14,604 nt of DNA from CAZIWX01 sp964543125 (GTDB lineage: Bacteria > Fidelibacterota > UBA8477): the NCBI GenBank assembly GCA_964543125.1, contig CAZIWX010000062.1:1-14604 (forward strand), in the 5' to 3' direction. Below the pieces are notes generated by a model, which was given only the letters and a program-made list of their open reading frames with translations, did not search any database and was not told the DNA's origin. Both the position numbers and the translations under genes were made by a program. Of the stretch, positions 1 through 6,973 are shown in pieces. Within the stretch, counting starts at the first letter, position 1; the number at the start of each line of letters is the position of its first letter.

Positions 1-2523
1 CTCCGAGGCCAGTTTTACGCGCTGGGCTTCGCCGCCGGAGAGGGTCGTGGCCTGTTGACCCAGACAAATGTAACCCAACCCAACCTCCACCAGCGTTTTT
101 AATTTTCGTTTAAGAGAGGGAATGTTCTGGAAAAACTCAAGCGCCTCTTCCACGGACAGTGCCAGAACCTGGGCAATGTTTTTACCTTTATAGGTGATTT
201 GCAAGGTTTCCCGGTTATACCGCAAACCTTTGCATTCCTCGCAACGGACGTACACATCCGGGAGGAAATGCATTTCAATCTTTTTAATTCCATCCCCCTG
301 ACAACTTTCGCAACGGCCACCCTTGACATTAAAGGAAAACCGGCCGGGCTTATAACCCCGGAGTTTTGATTCAGGCAAATTCGCAAACAGATCGCGAATA
401 AACGTAAACGCGCCGGTATAGGTGGCCGGGTTAGAGCGGGGAGTTCGTCCAATGGGCGACTGGTCGATGTTTACCACCTTGTCCACATAAGCTAAACCAT
501 CGATAGACTCATAGGGTAGAGGAACCAACTTTGACCCAAATAGTGCCCGGGCCATAGCCGGGTAAAGGGTTTGGTTGATCAAAGAGCTTTTACCGGAACC
601 GGAAACACCCGTTACGCAAATGAATTTTCCCAAAGGAAAATGCAGCGAAAGGGTCTGAAGATTATTTCCGCGGGCACCCACCAAGAATAATTTGCGCTTT
701 TTCCCGAGACGTCGCTTTTCAGGAAGAGGTATTTTGAGCTTACCGCTCAGGTATTGACCGGTGACGGATTTCTGGTTCTCCTTGATTCCGCCAGGTGTGT
801 CCACTGCCACCACATAACCACCATGCTCGCCGGCGCCGGGTCCCATATCTACCAGCAGATCGGCCGCTTCCATGGTTTCCCGGTCATGTTCGATTACCAA
901 CACTGAATTTCCCAGGTCACGCAGATTTTGCAGTGTGTTGATGAGCCGCCGGTTATCGCGTTGGTGCAGCCCGATGGAGGGTTCGTCCAGGATATACAAG
1001 ACACCTACCAGTTGAGATCCGATCTGGGTTGCCAGGCGGATGCGTTGGGCTTCGCCACCGGAAAGTGTATTAGCCGAACGCGACAGGGTCAGGTAGCTAA
1101 GCCCCACATTGTTCAAAAAATGCAACCGGGCACGAACCTCTTTTAAAACCTGATAGCCAATTTGTGTTTCTGTTTCGGTCAGATCCAGGTTTTCAAAAAA
1201 GGCCAATAAATCCCGGATGGTCATGTCCGAAATCTGAGCCAGGGATTTTCCCCCAACAAAAACATGGCGTGCTTCGATACGTAAACGCGTACCGCCGCAG
1301 ACCGCGCATTTTCGACTGCTCATAAAGCTTTCGATCCAGGACCGAATACCCGGAGAAGTGGTTTGGGCGAACCGGCGCTGAAGATTTTTTACCACGCCTT
1401 CCCAGCCGCCTTCGTACTCACCTTTAAAGGTCTTGGATTCGTACCGCATTTTAATTTTTTCACCCCGGGTGCCGTAGATAATGACGTGTTGCGCTTGAGC
1501 GGTCAGCTCTTTCCAAGGCGTGGAAAAATCGAAATTGTAATGACGGGCCAGACTTTTCAAAATGGCGGCGTACCAACTACCGCGAGGCTGCTCGCCCAGC
1601 GGCACCACTGCTCCCTGGAGCAGTGATTTCCGTTTGTCCGGGATAATCAGATCTTCATCAATAGCGGTTTTGATTCCCAACCCGTCACATTCGCGACAGG
1701 CGCCAAAAGGACTATTGAATGAAAACAGCCGCGGTTCCATATCGGGATAGCTGATCTCGCAATAGGGACAGGCATAATGTTCCGAAAAGATCCGCTCGGT
1801 TTCCCCGACCACATCTATCAAAACCAGGCCGCCACCATGTTTTAACGCCAATTCCACCGAATCCGTAAGCCGCTCTTTTATATCTTCGTCAATTACCAGC
1901 CGATCAACCACGATCTCAACATTGTGTTTTTTGTTCTTGTCCACGTCCGGTACCCGGCCGATTTCGTAGATCTTCGCATCCACGCGGACTCGCACAAAAC
2001 CCTCACGTTTTGCCTCTTTGAAAATATCCTTGAACTCACCTTTTCGGCCCCGAACCAAAGGTGATAGAATCTGAATGTGCTTCCGAGTAGGCAGGTTCAG
2101 GATGGAATCCACAATCTGTTGGACGGATTGCCTTGAGATGGGACGCCCACAATTATAGCAGCGTGGATTGCCGATCCGGGCGAATAGCAAACGCAGGTAA
2201 TCATGAATTTCAGTCACCGTACCCACCGTCGAGCGGGGATTGCGGGAGGCTGATTTTTGTTCGATGGAGATGGCTGGAGACAACCCTTCGATGATATCCA
2301 CATCGGGTTTTTCCATCAAACCTAAAAATTGGCGCGCATAAGCCGATAAGGATTCCACATACCGGCGTTGTCCTTCCGCATAAATCGTGTCAAACGCCAG
2401 GGAGGTCTTACCGGAACCGGATAATCCGGTAATCACAATGAATTTATTCCGGGGTAATTCCAGATTGATATTTTTGAGATTGTGCTGGCGGGCGCCACGA
2501 ATAATAAGTTTATCGGATTGCAT
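1..2523 (-). CDS. uvrA: UvrA, excinuclease ABC subunit A (C-terminus cut off by window edge)
   Basis: UvrA is the damage-recognition ATPase of nucleotide excision repair; it loads UvrB onto DNA lesions. The reading frame is open for 841 codons to the left edge. Known UvrA proteins have about 940 residues, so roughly the last 100 are missing. Visible features are the N-terminal IIRGARQHNLKNI, the first Walker A GLSGSGKT (residues 33-40), a CxxC zinc module near FSFNSPFGAC, a CAVCGGTRL module, the ABC signature LSGGEAQRIRLATQ (about 487-500), the second Walker A GVSGSGKS (639-646), the second zinc finger (CESC ... CEEC) and the second signature LSGGEAQRVKLASE at the edge. The ATG at 2521-2523 follows AAGAAGG at a 4-base spacing on the minus strand. 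The first and last codons are in the same frame, so there is no net frameshift. The gene is divergent from mutM across a repeat-rich gap. Confidence 0.97.
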   Translation of the reverse strand, partial: MQSDKLIIRGARQHNLKNINLELPRNKFIVITGLSGSGKTSLAFDTIYAEGQRRYVESLSAYARQFLGLMEKPDVDIIEGLSPAISIEQKSASRNPRSTVGTVTEIHDYLRLLFARIGNPRCYNCGRPISRQSVQQIVDSILNLPTRKHIQILSPLVRGRKGEFKDIFKEAKREGFVRVRVDAKIYEIGRVPDVDKNKKHNVEIVVDRLVIDEDIKERLTDSVELALKHGGGLVLIDVVGETERIFSEHYACPYCEISYPDMEPRLFSFNSPFGACRECDGLGIKTAIDEDLIIPDKRKSLLQGAVVPLGEQPRGSWYAAILKSLARHYNFDFSTPWKELTAQAQHVIIYGTRGEKIKMRYESKTFKGEYEGGWEGVVKNLQRRFAQTTSPGIRSWIESFMSSRKCAVCGGTRLRIEARHVFVGGKSLAQISDMTIRDLLAFFENLDLTETETQIGYQVLKEVRARLHFLNNVGLSYLTLSRSANTLSGGEAQRIRLATQIGSQLVGVLYILDEPSIGLHQRDNRRLINTLQNLRDLGNSVLVIEHDRETMEAADLLVDMGPGAGEHGGYVVAVDTPGGIKENQKSVTGQYLSGKLKIPLPEKRRLGKKRKLFLVGARGNNLQTLSLHFPLGKFICVTGVSGSGKSSLINQTLYPAMARALFGSKLVPLPYESIDGLAYVDKVVNIDQSPIGRTPRSNPATYTGAFTFIRDLFANLPESKLRGYKPGRFSFNVKGGRCESCQGDGIKKIEMHFLPDVYVRCEECKGLRYNRETLQITYKGKNIAQVLALSVEEALEFFQNIPSLKRKLKTLVEVGLGYICLGQQATTLSGGEAQRVKLASE

Positions 2524-2654
2524 TCAACCTTCTTTCCAAGCTTTAAAAATACTGGAAAAGCACCCCTTCTCCAAAGCTTGAAAGTAAAACCCGAGATTAG
2601 AAAAAAAGAGGGTAGTCAACCAAAAATCCGCCCTAGAGCATATCCGTGTAAACT

Positions 2655-2707
2655 GTGGTTGTGTTCGGTTTTATTGATTTGCGTTCTTGCTGTAATTCGT
2701 GGTTAAA
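2655..2707 (+). repeat. Dispersed direct repeat, copy 1
   Basis: This AT-rich segment begins GTGGTTGT and ends CTGTAATTCGTGGTTAAA. A similar segment, about 80 percent identical by eye with a near-perfect end, lies at 2946-2998. It resembles the short non-coding 'TTTGCGTTCTT...GTGGTTAA' repeats scattered through many environmental bacterial genomes. It has no coding potential that I trust. Function is unknown. Confidence 0.6.
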
Positions 2708-2783
2708 TGTTTTCAAGTATTTACACCTTCGGGTTTTCTGCCATTTTTTAAGCGGTGGCGCCAATCAGCCTTTACAAATTACG

Positions 2784-2887
2784 TTGCCGCGAGCTTCAGC
2801 TCGTGGATGGATTTCTCAAGAAAAAAGAGGGCTTTAGCCCAATAGACGGGGCCTTTGCTGTGAGGGGCACAAAGCCCGGTGCTACGG
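2784..2887. repeat. Composite REP-like palindromic element, copy 1
   Basis: Three modules occur in order. The first is a palindrome, TTGCCGCGAGCTTCAGCTCGTGG without its first four bases (2784-2806). The second is the palindrome GGGCTTTAGCCC (2829-2840). The third is AGGGGCACAAAGCCCGG followed by TGCTACGG, ending at 2887. The same three modules, in the same order and with similar spacing, occur at 14037-14135. Each module can form a hairpin. This is typical of REP or BIME-type dispersed elements. No transposase is seen nearby. Confidence 0.75.
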
Positions 2888-2910
2888 AAAACAAGCTTTC
2901 AAGAATTTCA

Positions 2911-2933
2911 TTGCCACGAGCTTCAGCTCGTGG
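2911..2933. repeat. REP-like palindrome, solitary copy
   Basis: TTGC followed by CACGAGCTTCAGCTCGTGG, a near-perfect palindrome matching the first module of the composite element at 2784 and 14037. It lies 80 bases upstream of mutM. The other two modules do not follow it. Confidence 0.75.
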
Positions 2934-2945
2934 AATCGCATATTC

Positions 2946-2998
2946 GTGGTTGTTTTTGTTTTACAAACTTTGTGTTCTTCCTGTAATTCGTGGTTAAA
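2946..2998 (+). repeat. Dispersed direct repeat, copy 2, abutting mutM
   Basis: This is the second copy of the repeat at 2655-2707. It again begins GTGGTTGT and ends CTGTAATTCGTGGTTAAA. It finishes only about 16 bases before the mutM start codon, so any mutM promoter or leader must lie in or beyond the repeat. Confidence 0.6.
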
Positions 2999-3014
2999 AA
3001 TGGTATTCTTGCCT

Positions 3015-3824
3015 ATGCCTGAACTCCCCGAAGTCGAAACCGTCGTCCACTCGCTCCGGCCCGAAATAACCGGTGCAACCATCGTCAAAATCGAGTCCGT
3101 CTGGCCCAAAGCCGTCGCCACCCCGGATACCGTACGAAAAGCGCTTAATCAGAAAATTATCACCGTGGAGCGGCGTGGGAAATTCATTATCCTGCGATTA
3201 GAAAAAGGTGCGCTGATTATCCACCTGCGCATGACCGGCCGACTTTATACCGGCCCCCGGGACGAACTCCGGGAGCCTTATCTGACAGCGGTCTTACATT
3301 TCCGGAGCGGGAAAAAGCTCCACTTCCAGGACCCGCGCAAATTTGGACGGATCTGGTTCACCGCGGACACCACCTCTTTTTTCTCCGCACTGGGACCGGA
3401 ACCGTTGAGCCGCATTTTCACCACGAAATGGCTGGTCACACAATTAGGGAAGCGAAAACGGCTTGTGAAACCGCTCCTATTAGATCAATCCTTTATTGCC
3501 GGACTGGGCAATATCTATGCGGATGAAGCGCTCTATCAGGCGGGGATTCAGCCCCTGAGTTTGAGTCATAAAATTCCAGCCACCAATATCCGTAAATTGC
3601 ACCATGCTATTCGTAAACTATTACGTGACAGCATTCACGCCCAAGGCACCACGGTTATCAATTTTCGGTTCGGTGATAATCGTTCCGGCAGTTTTCAGCG
3701 CCAACTGCGGGTGTACGGCCGGCCGGGTGCGCCGTGCTTCAGGTGTAAGACCCCGATCGTGAAACTGATCGTTGGTCAGCGCGGCACGCATGTCTGTCCT
3801 AAGTGTCAGACCCTGTTCAAATAG
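3015..3824 (+). CDS. mutM: Formamidopyrimidine-DNA glycosylase (Fpg/MutM)
   Basis: Base-excision repair enzyme that removes 8-oxoguanine and ring-opened purines and nicks the abasic site. The ORF is open further upstream (GTG at 2946, ATG at 3000). The start must be the ATG at 3015, because catalysis needs proline directly after the initiator Met, and only this start gives MPELPEVETV. The product has 269 residues, the usual family length. Visible features are the P2 nucleophile, E3, K56 in RRGKF, M73 in LRMTGR, R108 and F110 in DPRKFGR, the H2TH motif GLGNIYADEALY (163-174), and a C-terminal zinc finger with C241, C244, C261 and C264 plus R256 in its hairpin. No convincing ribosome binding site precedes the start; the sequence there is the tail of a dispersed repeat. 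The catalytic set is complete, so the enzyme should be active. Confidence 0.97.
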   Translation: MPELPEVETVVHSLRPEITGATIVKIESVWPKAVATPDTVRKALNQKIITVERRGKFIILRLEKGALIIHLRMTGRLYTGPRDELREPYLTAVLHFRSGKKLHFQDPRKFGRIWFTADTTSFFSALGPEPLSRIFTTKWLVTQLGKRKRLVKPLLLDQSFIAGLGNIYADEALYQAGIQPLSLSHKIPATNIRKLHHAIRKLLRDSIHAQGTTVINFRFGDNRSGSFQRQLRVYGRPGAPCFRCKTPIVKLIVGQRGTHVCPKCQTLFK

Positions 3825-3860
3825 ATCAGCATCCGGCTGGCATTATTACCGGGAATAGAT

Positions 3861-3895
3861 AAAAAAACTGCCGCGCGGTGGCGGCAGCGTTTTTA
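3861..3895. terminator. Bidirectional rho-independent terminator
   Basis: Stem CTGCCGC (3868-3874) and GCGGCAG (3881-3887) with a 6-base loop. A run of seven A lies on the left, and GTTTTTA starts two bases to the right. It sits between the converging mutM (+) and the Spy/CpxP-like gene (-), and the flanks suit termination in both directions. Confidence 0.85.
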
Positions 3896-3929
3896 TTGGT
3901 TGCCATAGTGTGTTTCAGGTGTTTTACAC

Positions 3930-4514
3930 CTACTGCGTATCCGGTTGGCCATTTTGAGCATTGTTACCCCCGCAGTTGTTGTAACCACCGCCGGCCATCA
4001 TGCCGCCATTCATTCCCATCAAAAAATGGTGACCTTCGCCGAAGTAGGCCAGTTGGTCACCTGACATTACCTTATTGATTTGTTTACGGGTTTTGAAATT
4101 AACCGCTTGAATTTTTTCCCGTAGTTTTTGAACGCCGGCCGGTTCGGAAGCCGCGACCAGTTGTTTTTGAAATGGTTGAATTTCGTCAAGATAAGCGGTC
4201 TGGATTTTCCGGATTTTTTTCCGCTGCCGGTCAGACAGACGGTACTGTTCCGGGATATTTGCATTAGAGCCGTTTACGCTCATCCTAGCGTATCCGTGGC
4301 CGGCCAGGCCGTAACCACTCATCATACTTTGTCCATTTCCCGCCATGCCGCCGGAATTCATCATATCCACCGAGCCCATCATTCCATAGCCATTTCCGTT
4401 ACCCATCATGTTGCCGCTGTGCATACTGCTCCAGCCCTGGGCAAAAAGGCTTCCCAGCCAAAAGGGCGAAGTGAGAACCGTTGTCAAAAGCAGAATATAA
4501 CCGGTGCGTTTCAT
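3930..4514 (-). CDS. Exported Met/Gly-rich Spy/CpxP/ZraP-like protein
   Basis: A 194-residue protein with a signal peptide (basic MKR, hydrophobic 7-20, probable cleavage after LFAQ near 25). Residues 31-78 form a low-complexity Met/Gly/Asn segment with 11 Met and 2 His. A charged helical core (about 90-160) carries LSDRQRKKI and MSGDQLAYF, reminiscent of the LTxxQ motifs of Spy, CpxP and ZraP. The tail (161-194) is rich in Gly, Asn and His (GHHF, NNCGGNN). Met-rich motifs in exported proteins commonly bind Cu(I) or Ag(I). The likely role, by inference, is a periplasmic chaperone or metal sensor/buffer. AGGAGG precedes the ATG at a good spacing. An ECF-type promoter match lies about 70 bases upstream, and the gene sits downstream of an ECF sigma/anti-sigma pair. 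The family call rests on composition and helix pattern, not on an alignment. Confidence 0.75.
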   Translation of the reverse strand: MKRTGYILLLTTVLTSPFWLGSLFAQGWSSMHSGNMMGNGNGYGMMGSVDMMNSGGMAGNGQSMMSGYGLAGHGYARMSVNGSNANIPEQYRLSDRQRKKIRKIQTAYLDEIQPFQKQLVAASEPAGVQKLREKIQAVNFKTRKQINKVMSGDQLAYFGEGHHFLMGMNGGMMAGGGYNNCGGNNAQNGQPDTQ

Positions 4515-4579
4515 TGGAAACCTCCTGTTGTTGGTTGTTGTTTGTGTTTGCGCTGCATTTCGTTTTCATGCCTTTCCCC

Positions 4580-4610
4580 CTTATAGACGAACAAATCGGC
4601 CGGGTGTTAC
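4580..4610 (-). promoter_or_regulatory. ECF-sigma-type promoter of the Spy/CpxP-like gene
   Basis: Read on the minus strand: -35 GTAAC (4610-4606), a spacer of exactly 16 bases, then -10 CGTC (4589-4586) followed by TATAAG. AAC-N16-CGTC is the common architecture of ECF sigma promoters. The same arrangement occurs before the sigma gene at 6259-6283, also preceded by a C-run. The predicted leader is about 60 bases. Confidence 0.6.
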
Positions 4611-4682
4611 GGGGGTAAATCCCAAGCACCCGAGGCCCCCGGAGAGAACCGAAAAAATTGGAAACAAGCCTGGGGGTAAATC
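4611..4682 (-). promoter_or_regulatory. Paired GATTTACCCCC boxes upstream of the ECF-type promoter
   Basis: The 11-mer GATTTACCCCC (minus strand) occurs at 4621-4611, touching the -35 element, and again at 4682-4672, 61 bases further upstream, close to six helical turns. This could be a binding site pair for an accessory regulator. The rest of the 301-base gap 4515-4815 shows only an imperfect CGGGTG/CACCCG stem (4601-4632), an ATCCC hairpin, and a weak A/T stem near 4738-4755. Confidence 0.3.
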
Positions 4683-4706
4683 GAGTAATGTCGGCTGCGA
4701 ATATTC

Positions 4707-4722
4707 AATCCCGGCTGGGATG
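4707..4722. repeat. ATCCC/GGGAT hairpin repeat, copy 1
   Basis: AATCCCGGCTGGGATG: arms ATCCC and GGGAT around a 4-base loop. A second member, with loop GTTA and the same flanking bases, is at 14580-14595. It is probably a short dispersed repeat family. Confidence 0.4.
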
Positions 4723-4815
4723 CAACCTCTCCTACAACTCTTTTTTTGCAAAGAGAAAGTAGAAAACTAAACGTGGCTGGAAGGTTTGGCCGGAATTTAA
4801 ATTGTATCGATTGGC

Positions 4816-5643
4816 CTAAGGTTGCGGCATCATACCGTGCATCCCCGGCATTTTTCCGCCGTTATGCATCAGGGGCATGTTTTTCATCATCCCCCGCATC
4901 ATTTCCTGCATTTGTTGGCCGCGCTGATTGCAGGTCTGAATCGCCTGTTCCACCACTTCGCGGTCCGCTCCCCGGACCCGGCGCTGCAACTGGCTTAAAA
5001 AATCTTTTTGCGTATCATTGAGATGCCGGGCCCGGGTCATGAGGTATGAAGGCTGGTTAACCCCGGCTTGATGCACCTCCAGCGCCACCGCACCGTCATT
5101 GAGCATGGCCCGGATCAGCTCTCTGTCCACCCGGCCGGTGGTGCGGTACAGTTCCGATAGTTCTTTCAGGCGCTGTTCCGAAAAAGCGAGGTGCAAATCA
5201 GCTTTGTTTTGGGAACTAAAGGTAAGGATGATTTGGACCCGTTCGGTAAGCAGCTTGAAGGGATATAAAATATCGCCGGGGACACTATCGGCGGAAGCGG
5301 TGGAAAATCCGAAAAACAACAAAATCACCGCCGCTAAAACATTCGCCGTCCAGCGGAACCAGGCCGGTTTAAAAAGGCCCCGGGCTCCCGTATTAAACGG
5401 CTTTTCCGGTTGAGCTGGCGTGCGCCGCCCGATTTCAAATAAAGCCTGGTTGATGGCCGTGGCGGATGGTTCCGGTATATCCAACTCTCCAATCTGGCCG
5501 GCCATTTCCAGCAGCGGCTCCAATTCCTCCCGGTATTCCGGGAATTGAGCGAGACAATAATCCACTGACTTCCCGGTCCGCATTTCGTCAATGCAGAAAT
5601 CCAGGATGGTTTCGATTTCCGGAGGGTTGTTCATGTTAGCCAT
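4816..5643 (-). CDS. DUF5667-type membrane anti-sigma factor with Met-rich periplasmic tail
   Basis: A 275-residue single-pass protein encoded 36 bases after the ECF sigma gene. The N-terminal part (about 8-52, LDFCIDEM ... CLAQFPEYREELEPLLEMA) is the cytosolic 'Cys-Leu-x-x-x-Pro-x-x-x-x-x-Leu-x-Pro-Leu' segment usually found in front of DUF5667. It lacks the HxxxCxxC zinc anti-sigma motif. One membrane helix spans about 99-117. DUF5667 follows (SVPGDILYPFKLLTERVQ and on to about 215). The tail, 245-272, holds 11 Met and 2 His in 28 residues and should lie outside the cytoplasm. By inference, the N-terminus binds the sigma factor and the tail senses a soft metal such as Cu or Ag. The start at 5643 is uncertain; an in-frame ATG at 5634 is equally possible and neither has a strong ribosome binding site. 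Confidence 0.8.
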   Translation of the reverse strand: MANMNNPPEIETILDFCIDEMRTGKSVDYCLAQFPEYREELEPLLEMAGQIGELDIPEPSATAINQALFEIGRRTPAQPEKPFNTGARGLFKPAWFRWTANVLAAVILLFFGFSTASADSVPGDILYPFKLLTERVQIILTFSSQNKADLHLAFSEQRLKELSELYRTTGRVDRELIRAMLNDGAVALEVHQAGVNQPSYLMTRARHLNDTQKDFLSQLQRRVRGADREVVEQAIQTCNQRGQQMQEMMRGMMKNMPLMHNGGKMPGMHGMMPQP

Positions 5644-5679
5644 GGCTTGGAACTCTGACTGCTGAATGAAATGGATGGC

Positions 5680-6243
5680 TCATTTATTCTTGTCGGCCGG
5701 GATGATTTTCCGCAATTGTTGAAGCGCCCGGAACTGAAGCTGGCGCACCGCCGTAGGGCTCTTGCCCAGGATTTCGGCCACTTCATTGGCCGGATAGCCT
5801 TCGATAAACCGCAAAATAATCACCTCCTGTTGTTCCCCGGTTAACCGCCGGAGGCCGTGGTGCAGGTCCTCTTGTAAAAACCATTTTTCCAAGACATTAT
5901 CCTCGCTTCCGAAAGACTCAATGCTATCGCCCACCGCCGCTACTCGGGACCGCACCGCCAGTTTACGGTAATAATCCACGATGCAATTACCGGCAATCCG
6001 GTATAACCAGGCTGTGAAGGAACCCTGTTGTTGCTTTAATGACGTCAACATCCGGATAAAAACATCGTGGGTTAAATCCTCCGCGTCCTCCGGTTGTTTT
6101 ACCCGCAGGACCGTATAGCGGAAAATCCGCGGGTAAAAATGAGCAATGAGTTGGGCCTGAGCCGCTGGATCACCCTGCTTGGCCGTCATAACCAGCATGT
6201 CAATAATCTCGGTGGATAAACCACCGCTGGTGGCTTTATACAT
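5680..6243 (-). CDS. ECF-family RNA polymerase sigma factor
   Basis: A 187-residue sigma-70 family protein with only regions 2 and 4, as expected for the ECF group. Region 2 spans about 28-97 (HFYPRIFRYTVLRV, then DAEDLTHDVFIRML at 53-66, then WLYRIAGNCIVDYYRK at 79-94). Region 4 spans about 127-182 (LTGEQQEVIILRFIEGYPANEVAEILGKS, with the helix-turn-helix at about 150-172). The ATG at 6243 was chosen; the GTG directly before it is also in frame. It overlaps nothing, and the anti-sigma gene follows after 36 bases, so the two form an operon. An ECF-type promoter match ends about 16 bases upstream of the start, implying autoregulation and a very short leader of about 9 bases. The probable target set includes the Spy/CpxP-like gene, whose promoter matches. 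Confidence 0.93.
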   Translation of the reverse strand: MYKATSGGLSTEIIDMLVMTAKQGDPAAQAQLIAHFYPRIFRYTVLRVKQPEDAEDLTHDVFIRMLTSLKQQQGSFTAWLYRIAGNCIVDYYRKLAVRSRVAAVGDSIESFGSEDNVLEKWFLQEDLHHGLRRLTGEQQEVIILRFIEGYPANEVAEILGKSPTAVRQLQFRALQQLRKIIPADKNK

Positions 6244-6258
6244 CACCCTATCTTTAAT

Positions 6259-6283
6259 GACGCACCTGGATGAAATATGTTAT
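6259..6283 (-). promoter_or_regulatory. ECF-sigma-type promoter of the sigma/anti-sigma operon
   Basis: Read on the minus strand: -35 ATAAC (6283-6279) preceded by CCCC, a 16-base spacer, and -10 CGTC (6262-6259). This is the same architecture as the match at 4580-4610 (CCCCCGTAAC-N16-CGTC). It lies in the 96-base gap between the rhodanese gene and the sigma gene, where an autoregulated sigma promoter would be expected. Confidence 0.6.
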
Positions 6284-6339
6284 GGGGTTGACGGGAAACA
6301 GCATCATCCGGCTGGAGCAGCAACTTACGGCGAAAGGAA

Positions 6340-6786
6340 TCAGCCCTGTTGCAGATAACGGCCGGCCCGGCTCCAGGCGTTCATACCGCCGGGGACATCG
6401 TAGATCCGGGTGTAACCCAGCCGCGCGAGGGTTTCGGAGGCCATTTTACTCATGTGCCCGCTGCGGCAATACACCACAATTTTGGCCGATTTATCCCGGG
6501 GCAGTTTTTTTAGATTTTCTTTAATCTGGTTGAAAGGGATAAACAAGTCGGTACCCGGAATTTCACCGGTGTAAGGAACATGAACATTAATCAGGGTGAC
6601 TGCCGGGTCGGTGGCAAGTTGCGCCAGTTCGTCGATTGAAACAGTCCGGTATCGCACCGGTTGGTTGGCGCCCGCGGCCGTTCCACTGTCCGGGCGATGG
6701 AACGTGGTATAGGTGAGAAATCCGATAAACGCCACCACGGCGACCACCACGGCCGTCAGCGTCATTTTTCGGGATCGTGCATTCAT
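6340..6786 (-). CDS. Membrane-anchored rhodanese-like sulfurtransferase
   Basis: A 148-residue protein. The N-terminus MNARSRKM is basic, followed by one hydrophobic helix (9-29), so the single rhodanese domain (about 46-146) should face the periplasm or cell exterior. The active-site loop is C107-R-S-G-H-M-S, a complete cysteine loop, followed by LARLGYTRIYDVPGGMNAW, the usual rhodanese end. The domain moves sulfane sulfur or forms persulfides; the partner is unknown. The start at 6786 was chosen over a longer in-frame ORF (to 6828), because AAAGG precedes it at a suitable distance and it places the signal anchor at the N-terminus. It lies upstream of the sigma operon on the same strand, 96 bases away, but the sigma promoter match lies in that gap, so it may be transcribed separately. 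The INVHVPYTGEIPGT stretch is typical of periplasmic single-domain rhodaneses. Confidence 0.88.
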   Translation of the reverse strand: MNARSRKMTLTAVVVAVVAFIGFLTYTTFHRPDSGTAAGANQPVRYRTVSIDELAQLATDPAVTLINVHVPYTGEIPGTDLFIPFNQIKENLKKLPRDKSAKIVVYCRSGHMSKMASETLARLGYTRIYDVPGGMNAWSRAGRYLQQG

Positions 6787-6858
6787 AAAGTTGACCTTTC
6801 GCTGTGTTTCAATTCCGCTAGGCCCCAATTGCCGCGGACGTAACTAACATCGAATGAG

Positions 6859-6879
6859 GGCGGCAAGAAATCTGCCGCC
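6859..6879. repeat. Perfect inverted repeat GGCGGCA/TGCCGCC
   Basis: 7-base arms with a 7-base loop, in the 265-base gap between the MFS gene and the rhodanese gene. It has no T-run on either side, so it is not a standard terminator. Role unknown. Confidence 0.4.
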
Positions 6880-6902
6880 AGCGGAAGCCAGGGGATGTAT
6901 TT

Positions 6903-6922
6903 TGATAATTACTGTATTATCA
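6903..6922. repeat. Perfect inverted repeat TGATAAT/ATTATCA
   Basis: 7-base arms with a 6-base spacer in an AT-rich stretch upstream of the rhodanese gene and downstream of the MFS gene. It could be an operator; no regulator is assigned. Confidence 0.3.
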
Positions 6923-6973
6923 GATACTTATAATTGATTCTTGGCGGCTTTCCGGAAGTACGCCTGAGGAAAA

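Noticed and set aside
2599..2619. uvrA promoter with TTGACT on the minus strand
   Set aside because: The only -10-like hexamer (TAATCT) is 14 bases away, too close for a standard sigma-70 promoter.
4504..4770. Plus-strand ORF starting with a signal-peptide-like stretch (MRFIGNLLLLVVV)
   Set aside because: The hydrophobic start is the reverse of the Spy/CpxP-like gene's leader and start region; no ribosome binding site and no further domain.
3826..6315. Shared CATCCGGCTGG near 3831 and 6305
   Set aside because: It is only about 11 bases long, with no similar flanks; compatible with chance.
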